Assembly (NCBI RefSeq): GCF_002101775.1
Contig: NZ_LQPI01000087.1
Coordinates: 1 to 38,762, forward strand
Direction: 5' to 3'
DNA: 38,762 bases
Origin: Mycolicibacter nonchromogenicus
Lineage (GTDB): Bacteria; Actinomycetota; Actinomycetes; Mycobacteriales; Mycobacteriaceae
Shown here: one piece after another, positions 34,548-38,762 of the stretch
Position numbering within the stretch: position 1 is the first letter of the stretch
How the letters are laid out: each line of letters opens with the position of its first letter
Translations under genes and position numbers: made by a program
The notes under the pieces: generated by a model
What the model saw: the letters and a program-made list of their open reading frames with translations, nothing else
Told to the model about the DNA's origin: nothing
Database searches by the model: none

Positions 34548-35003
34548 CTATCCCGCCGAGTCGCCGCGTGGGGGCACAAGGAGAACAAGCGACACCACCG
34601 AGATCAGACTGAGGCCCACCGCGTTGAGTGCCGCGTCGCGGGGACCGTACATGTGCAGCATGCCGAGGTGATAGATCAGATGCAGCACATTGAAAGTCGA
34701 CCAGCTGACGCCCGCGACCACCACGACGGCACGATTGCGCACGTAGTACAGGGCCAGCGCGCTGAGCAGCGCCAACCCGGTGAACATGCTCCCGACGTCT
34801 TTGACCAGATGCTCGTTGTACGGGCCGAGCACCGGCAGCCAGCTCATACCCATGCCGGGGAACGTGGTGTACCAGTGCAGCGGGGCAAAGTACGCCCACA
34901 GACCGAGATTCAGCCCGAAAATTGTCAGGACGATCAGACACACGCGATGCACGGCGAGGTTCATACCCACTTGACGACGCAGCGGGCGATTGTGTGACGA
35001 CAT
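34548..35003 (-). CDS. Small polytopic membrane protein
   Basis: A 151-residue protein with about four hydrophobic helices: CLIVLTIFGLNLGLWAYF, FTGLALLSALALYYV, VVVVAGVSWSTFNVLHLIYH and VGLSLISVVSLVLLVP. HLIYHLGMLHMYGPRDAALN between the last two contains several histidines that could hold a cofactor or metal. I do not recognise a named family. ATG 35003 lies 5 bases after the stop of the NAD(P)-binding gene, and the GMC gene follows 71 bases downstream, so it is the second gene of the operon. The frame is open further upstream only as a shadow of the preceding gene. Confidence 0.75.
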   Translation of the reverse strand: MSSHNRPLRRQVGMNLAVHRVCLIVLTIFGLNLGLWAYFAPLHWYTTFPGMGMSWLPVLGPYNEHLVKDVGSMFTGLALLSALALYYVRNRAVVVVAGVSWSTFNVLHLIYHLGMLHMYGPRDAALNAVGLSLISVVSLVLLVPPRGDSAG

Positions 35004-35008
35004 GGCGC

Positions 35009-35761
35009 TCACCGGGAGGCCGGAACGTGTTCGTCCAGCCACTCGGCAAAGGTCTGCCGACCGCGCGGCCCCGGTTGCGTGGGCAGTAGCGCGCCCCCGG
35101 CCATGCCCTTTCCGACCGCCCCGGGAACCCTCAGGCCGATGACTGCTCGGCGCCGGCCGCGCCGCCGGACCACTTGTCGGACCATGTCGACGACGGACTC
35201 CACGCGCGGGCCGGCGAGTTCGGGGGCCATCTGCTGGGGTTCGCCGGTGACCAGCCCGCACAGGTGTGCGGCGACTTCGCTGACCGCGATGGGCTGCGAC
35301 TGCATCTTCGGGACCACCGCGAAGGGGCCGGGCATCTGCGCCAGGAGTTGGTCGGCGAATTCGTGAAACTGGGCGGCCCGCAGGATCGTCCACGGGACGT
35401 CACCGGCCTTCACCAACTCCTCTTGCCGCAGTTTTCCCGAGTAGTAGCCGCTGGTGGCTCGGTCAATGCCGATGATCGAGAGGGCGACGTGGTGGCGAAC
35501 TCCGGCGCGCTGCGCGGCGGCCAGCAGGTTGGTGGTCGCCGCGCCGAAGGCGGCCTGTGCCTTCTTGGCATTCATGGCCGCGAAGTCGGAGACATCGACG
35601 ATGGCCTCGGCGCCGTCGAGCGCGGCATCCAGGCCGGTATTTTCCAGCAGGTCCACCCCGTGGGCACGGGCGAGGATCACCGGCTGGTGGCCTTGGCTGT
35701 GCAGGTGCTCGACCACCTGGCGTCCGGTCTTGCCGGTACCGCCGGCAACCGCGATCTTCAC
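35009..35761 (-). CDS. NmrA/atypical SDR NAD(P)H-binding protein
   Basis: A 250-residue NAD(P)-binding protein starting with GTG and reading MKIAVAGGTGKTGRQVVEHL, the GxxGxxG loop of atypical SDRs such as NmrA and quinone reductase-like proteins. SIIGIDRATSGYYSGKLRQE carries a YxxxK-like YYSGK. FAVVPKMQSQPIAVSEVAAH is the substrate-side segment. Such proteins are redox sensors or NAD(P)H:quinone reductases. The ribosome binding site is GGAAGGGAAA. First gene of the operon that ends with photolyase and SOUL, and directly downstream of a 16-base palindrome. Confidence 0.88.
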   Translation of the reverse strand: MKIAVAGGTGKTGRQVVEHLHSQGHQPVILARAHGVDLLENTGLDAALDGAEAIVDVSDFAAMNAKKAQAAFGAATTNLLAAAQRAGVRHHVALSIIGIDRATSGYYSGKLRQEELVKAGDVPWTILRAAQFHEFADQLLAQMPGPFAVVPKMQSQPIAVSEVAAHLCGLVTGEPQQMAPELAGPRVESVVDMVRQVVRRRGRRRAVIGLRVPGAVGKGMAGGALLPTQPGPRGRQTFAEWLDEHVPASR

Positions 35762-35791
35762 AATGTTTCCCTTCCGGCATGGCTGAGCAAT

Positions 35792-35815
35792 ACCGTAGTG
35801 ACCAGGTTCCTGGTC
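35792..35815 (-). promoter_or_regulatory. Promoter with 16-base palindrome ahead of the photolyase operon
   Basis: GACCAGG (35800-35806) and CCTGGTC (35809-35815) are a perfect inverted repeat with a TT centre. On the minus strand TACGGT (35797-35792) follows immediately as a -10. No good -35 is seen, so the palindrome occupies the -10/-35 spacer, as activator or MerR-type sites do, or blocks polymerase if the regulator is a repressor. The start codon is about 31 bases downstream of the -10. Confidence 0.45.
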
Positions 35816-35843
35816 GTGTGCGGACGTGTTGGTAGCTACTAGC

Positions 35844-36020
35844 TCAGTCGAGTACTACCACCATTTTTCCGGCGGTCTCGCCATTTTCCATGAGCCGATG
35901 TGCGTCACGGATCTGGTCGAAGGTGAACACGTTCGAGGGGGCGGCGTCGAGACGACCGTGGCGCACCTTGTCGGCGATGTCCTGCAGTGGCACATCCGAC
36001 AGCGCAAAGCCGGGCGCCAT
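35844..36020 (-). pseudogene. 3' remnant of a zinc-type quinone oxidoreductase/alcohol dehydrogenase
   Basis: The last 58 or so residues of a medium-chain dehydrogenase (QOR-like) remain: FALSDVPLQDIADKVRHGRL, FTFDQIRDAHRLMENGETAG and the ending KMVVVLD. In complete enzymes this end follows about 270 residues of catalytic and Rossmann domain, none of which is present. An open frame continues to ATG 36077, but its first 20 residues are antisense to the CGNR remnant. The break at about 36015-36020 coincides with the start of that remnant. Confidence 0.75.
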
Positions 36021-36210
36021 CCTCGCCTGGGACGCCCTGCGGATCTCGAGCCCGGGGCGCCTGCGACCCTGCGCCAATGCCGACTGTCAACTGTTCCTGA
36101 TTGATCGCAGCAAGCCCAACACGGCCCGGTGGTGTTCGATGGCCATCTGCGGCAACCGGATGAAGGCACGCCGGCATTACCAGCGCAACAAAGCCACCAC
36201 CCGCGACTGA
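36016..36210 (+). pseudogene. 3' remnant of a CGNR zinc-finger transcription regulator
   Basis: From about 36016 the plus strand reads WDALRI, then RLRPCANADCQLFLIDRSKP and ARWCSMAICGNRMKARRHYQ. This is the complete C-terminal CGNR zinc finger, with four cysteines and the CGNR box, ending at TGA 36208. The N-terminal ABATE-type domain of about 120 residues is missing, and no start codon with a ribosome binding site is seen at the junction. Complete members are DNA-binding regulators, often next to the enzyme gene they control; here the neighbouring enzyme is equally truncated. Confidence 0.75.
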
Positions 36211-36342
36211 GCTCCCAACGCGCCCCCGGCAACGTGCGCTTCAACCCTCCGAATTCCCGGATCAGGTTGCAGCACAGCTATTTCACGCTACTGGCCCCCG
36301 CAGGACTGGCCGCGATACAGCCCCTTCAAGCACGCCTCGGAC

Positions 36343-37917
36343 TCAGGGGCGGAAGTCACCCAAGCTGGGATCGTCGGGTTCCTCATCGGCGTCGAGCCAT
36401 ACCAGGTGCTCTGGCTGGAACCATCGGTTGAGTAGGAGGCGCAGCGGCACCAGCATCGCGATGAACAAGGGGAACAGGATTCCCGCCGGGCTGCTCTTGA
36501 GGATCCACAACACCACCAGACAGAGCAGCTGGACCATGGTGAAGCGACGGATGATGTTCCAGGGAACATGACGAACATAGTGGGTGTCGGGGTACAGGTT
36601 GGGGTCGGTCAACCACAGCTTCAACCGCGCGTAGAATTCCGTCCCGTTGAGGGTGGCAATACCCATGAACAGGAACAGGCCGAAAAGCACCGCCATCGGA
36701 ATCTGCTTGATCAGCGGCAACATGAAAACCGAGGCCGCGATCAGGATATGAATGACCAGCGGGGACACTCGATTTTCCCGGACAGCCACGATGCGTTCGA
36801 CGCCGTTGTCTTCCACTTTGGTGGTCGCCAGACTCTTGACGTGATTGAGGGAATGGACGGTGGCCGCCACAATCCAGGGCAAACCGAACACCGAGCACAC
36901 CGCGGTGATGACACCGACCACAGCCAGGTCCTGGTGATAGCCGAAGCCTTTTTGTAGCGCATGTGAAGGGCTGTTGACCAGGCGCGTCGTGATGTTCTGA
37001 TCGAGAAACAGCAGAACGGTGACCAGGATTGCCGGCCCGAGGCAGGCGACTATCAGCCAGACGGGCAACGAGAACATATCGACGAGCCAGGGCCGGCCGC
37101 TGGTGGTGCCGAAATGGTCGGGAGCGGCGACCGCCTCCACCTCGACCTCCGGCAACATCAAGGCGAATATCGTCATCACCGCGATGGCGATCGTGGGCCC
37201 GAAATCTGCCACGAATTCCCGGAACCCGCGCTGCAGATACCTGGTCTGCAGGAAATTCTTGAAGGTGCGGGCCAGCAGGAACGTGCCCAATGCCAGGACC
37301 ACAGTCATCAAGGCGGTCGCATCGTTGCGTGGCGACTCCGTGAAGGTTGACAACACCGAGTGTGCCGCTTCGACAATGAAGATGACGGCGATGAGGACGG
37401 CGAAGATCTCATCGATGAATCGGGTGAAGAACTTCATCAGCGCACTGGCATCGGTCACCACGAGGAGGAGCATGAGAATGCCCGACCAGACTCCTACCCA
37501 GGCATAGACCGGCAAAAAGGGAACATCGAGACTCCGGCATATCGAGTACAACAGGCCCGTGAAGATGACGATGGGTCCGGTGCCGCCCAGCAACGTCAGA
37601 GGCTGCGCAGAAGAAAGCGCGAACAGGATTCCGCCGATGCCGGTCACCACGATCATTTCCACGACGCCGATCTCGCCGCCGGTCACGACACTGGTGAGGC
37701 CACCGAAGGCAACGGCGTTCGCCAGGCAGGCGAAGAAAAGAAAACCTACCGACGCTATGACTTTGGAATGCAACCCGTCCTTGAAGTCGCTGCCATAAAA
37801 AGGCAGCCTTCGCCGTATATCCGCCCGAAGCCCCCCGCCCAGCCCGCCGGTAAAGGCCAAGGGGTCGACCTCGCGTGTTGGTGGGGTCTGCGACTCGCCG
37901 CTCCGTTTGGTGGACAC
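36343..37917 (-). CDS. SLC4/band-3-like anion (bicarbonate or borate) transporter
   Basis: A 524-residue polytopic membrane protein with the signatures of the HCO3-cotransporter family: PFYGSDFKDGLHSKVIAS, FFACLANAVAFGGLT, SSAQPLTLLGGTGPIVIF, FLDQNITTRLVN, KGFGYHQDLAVVG, GLPWIVAATVHSLNHVKSL and LFGLFLFMGIATLNGTEF. These correspond to the core and gate helices of eukaryotic SLC4 exchangers and Bor1, without the large cytoplasmic N-terminal domain, as expected in bacteria. About 12-14 helices are present. The likely cargo is bicarbonate, chloride or borate; sequence alone does not decide. GTG start with a weak ribosome binding site. It stands alone; no carbonic anhydrase gene is near. Confidence 0.9.
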   Translation of the reverse strand: MSTKRSGESQTPPTREVDPLAFTGGLGGGLRADIRRRLPFYGSDFKDGLHSKVIASVGFLFFACLANAVAFGGLTSVVTGGEIGVVEMIVVTGIGGILFALSSAQPLTLLGGTGPIVIFTGLLYSICRSLDVPFLPVYAWVGVWSGILMLLLVVTDASALMKFFTRFIDEIFAVLIAVIFIVEAAHSVLSTFTESPRNDATALMTVVLALGTFLLARTFKNFLQTRYLQRGFREFVADFGPTIAIAVMTIFALMLPEVEVEAVAAPDHFGTTSGRPWLVDMFSLPVWLIVACLGPAILVTVLLFLDQNITTRLVNSPSHALQKGFGYHQDLAVVGVITAVCSVFGLPWIVAATVHSLNHVKSLATTKVEDNGVERIVAVRENRVSPLVIHILIAASVFMLPLIKQIPMAVLFGLFLFMGIATLNGTEFYARLKLWLTDPNLYPDTHYVRHVPWNIIRRFTMVQLLCLVVLWILKSSPAGILFPLFIAMLVPLRLLLNRWFQPEHLVWLDADEEPDDPSLGDFRP

Positions 37918-38232
37918 GCATCGACCCTATTTCACGTTCACCGCCTCAGCCATGTGGCACACACGACATGAATCCCCACGGAGAGGCCCGGAGGCCTCCC
38001 TTGTGAAGGTGGGAGTCGTGCCGAAGCGGGCAAGCGCCCTATTGTCACGGCCCGAGATGGCGGCGGAACTGCGAAGGCTGATCTGCACCTACCCAACGGC
38101 GCAGTCACGCACGCACCGCAGCCCTCATGGGGTCACGTGGGCACTTCCGGCAACACTGATCGGCGCGTCACCAACCGCCCGTCCAGAGCTCCCCCGCCGA
38201 CCCGCTAGAGTTTCAGACACCTATCCTTCCCC
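37918..38232. other. Intergenic region between the SLC4-like gene and tRNA-Arg
   Basis: 315 bases without a supported gene. An open plus-strand frame here has no ribosome binding site, low-complexity composition and no family resemblance. The only element I can suggest is the -10-like hexamer ahead of the tRNA. Confidence 0.5.
38206..38211 (+). promoter_or_regulatory. Candidate -10 of the tRNA-Arg gene
   Basis: TAGAGT fits TANNNT and lies 22 bases before the mature tRNA 5' end, a typical distance for a short 5' leader. No clear -35 is visible. Confidence 0.35.
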
Positions 38233-38305
38233 GCCCCCGTAGCTCAGGGGATAGAGCACGGCTCTCCTAAAGCCGGTGTCGCAGGTTCGAATCCTGCCGG
38301 GGGCA
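38233..38305 (+). tRNA. tRNA-Arg (anticodon CCT)
   Basis: A complete 73-base cloverleaf. The acceptor GCCCCCG pairs with CGGGGGC plus discriminator A. The D arm is GCTC/GAGC. The anticodon stem CGGCT/AGCCG encloses the loop CTCCTAA with anticodon CCT, reading AGG. The T arm is GCAGG-TTCGAAT-CCTGC. No encoded CCA. A run of five T residues follows within 8 bases and may help termination. tRNA-Arg(CCT) genes are frequent integration sites, but no second copy of the 3' end or integrase is present in the 457 bases after it. Confidence 0.97.
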
Positions 38306-38582
38306 CTCTTTTTCGCCATCACAGCACAAATTGAAGTCGTGCAACATGCTGCGGCCATGGCTCCAAGCAAAGGCAGCCAGATCCCCCTTCACCGCCGTCG
38401 AAGAAACTCCGTTTCCCGTCGGGGCTGACCCCAGCCACGGAGCGGTCGGGAGTCCAATTTCTCCTATGAACAACGTCAAAATTTCCCGGGAAAACCCTAT
38501 TTCGCAGACCCGCCCTCGCTCGTAGACTCAGCTGCTATGAGACAACCGCCAGTACGGGGACCAGCAGGGAAAGGGAAGAATC

Positions 38583-38756
38583 ATGGGAAATTGGAAAGAT
38601 GTGGGCAGCCTTAGCGTATTGGCAGCCGGGCTGGGGATCGGCGCCGCACTAGCGACCACGCCCGGGGTCGCTTTCGCCGGCCCCTCTGTCAATGGCCAAG
38701 TGGAAGTCCCCGCTGGTGGCCAGATAAAAGTACCCACCCCGTGCGGTGATTCTTAG
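38583..38756 (+). CDS. 57-residue exported peptide
   Basis: ATG 38583 to TAG 38754, behind the ribosome binding site AAGGGAAGAA. Residues 1-32 look like a Sec signal peptide: MGNWKD, a hydrophobic core VLAAGLGIGAALA, and a cleavage site after AFA (position 32). The mature part would be only 25 residues (GPSVNGQVEVPAGGQIKVPT, then PCGDS) with a single cysteine near the end. No family is recognised. Small exported proteins of this size are common and poorly known in mycobacteria. The gene may equally be the shortened remnant of a longer secreted protein, since the stop falls near the window edge. Confidence 0.6.
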   Translation: MGNWKDVGSLSVLAAGLGIGAALATTPGVAFAGPSVNGQVEVPAGGQIKVPTPCGDS

Positions 38757-38762
38757 GTCGGC

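Noticed and set aside
35832..35839. GTAGCTAC palindrome near the photolyase operon
   Set aside because: Eight-base palindromes are expected by chance, and this one is not placed relative to a promoter.
35927..35936. GAACACGTTC as a second KstR-like half-palindrome
   Set aside because: The outer T of TNNAACNNGTTNNA is not matched, and it lies inside the coding remnant of a dehydrogenase.
37907..38242. 111-codon plus-strand frame
   Set aside because: No start signal or family resemblance; overlaps the SLC4-like start and the tRNA.
38267..38479. Minus-strand open frame ending PRQDSNLRHRL
   Set aside because: The C-terminus is the antisense translation of the tRNA-Arg T arm and acceptor, a well-known false gene call.
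38233..38582. tRNA-Arg(CCT) as an occupied integration site
   Set aside because: No repeat of the tRNA 3' end and no integrase gene in the sequence available downstream.

Overview
The window is high-GC, densely packed actinobacterial chromosome and reads as a Mycobacterium (Mycolicibacterium-type) genome. Supporting signs are a 759-residue POL-PE-LIG LigD divergent from a Ku with a lysine-rich tail, a DesA1-type acyl-ACP desaturase, a CtpI/CtpH-type giant P-type ATPase, a FadD5-like ligase, a ChoD-like GMC oxidoreductase and the mycobacterial leucine-carboxymethyltransferase-like SAM methyltransferase family. No insertion sequence, phage gene, CRISPR array or rRNA was seen. There is one tRNA, tRNA-Arg(CCT).

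Layout. 1-5.0 kb: end of a secreted GH5 glycosidase, a fumarylacetoacetase-family hydrolase, then two gene remnants (GlcE-like FAD domain on minus, LuxR-family regulator on plus) that both lost their 5' ends at one point near 2.88 kb. 5.0-8.3 kb: the non-homologous end-joining pair ligD/ku. 8.3-11.6 kb: a plus-strand run SDR, DapB-like oxidoreductase, MntH, preceded by an exact match to the KstR operator consensus. 11.6-17.2 kb: methyltransferase, acyl-ACP desaturase with a palindromic operator at its start site, an SRPBCC protein, two SDRs (one frameshifted) and an acyl-CoA dehydrogenase.

17.3-23.7 kb: a compact minus-strand cluster of P-type ATPase, NTF2-like protein, CrcB, DUF190 and CrcB, with a divergent ArsR/SmtB-type regulator that keeps most of the alpha-5 metal site. 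It joins a cation pump, two fluoride channel subunits and a metal-sensor-like repressor. 23.8-29.3 kb: a 32-residue membrane peptide, a minus operon (double-domain TetR regulator, DoxX-like protein, amine oxidase) and a divergent plus operon (mini-ORF, enoyl-CoA hydratase, FadD5-like ligase). 29.4-35.8 kb: an SRPBCC/TIGR01777 fusion converging on a five-gene minus operon (NAD(P)-binding protein, membrane protein, ChoD-like GMC oxidoreductase, photolyase, SOUL haem-binding protein) that looks like a light or photo-oxidative stress module.

35.8-38.8 kb: a second head-to-head scar (zinc-type quinone oxidoreductase remnant on minus, CGNR zinc-finger regulator remnant on plus), an SLC4/band-3-like anion transporter, tRNA-Arg(CCT), and a 57-residue peptide with a signal sequence at the right edge.

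All family assignments come from reading motifs and from memory of the families. No database search was run.
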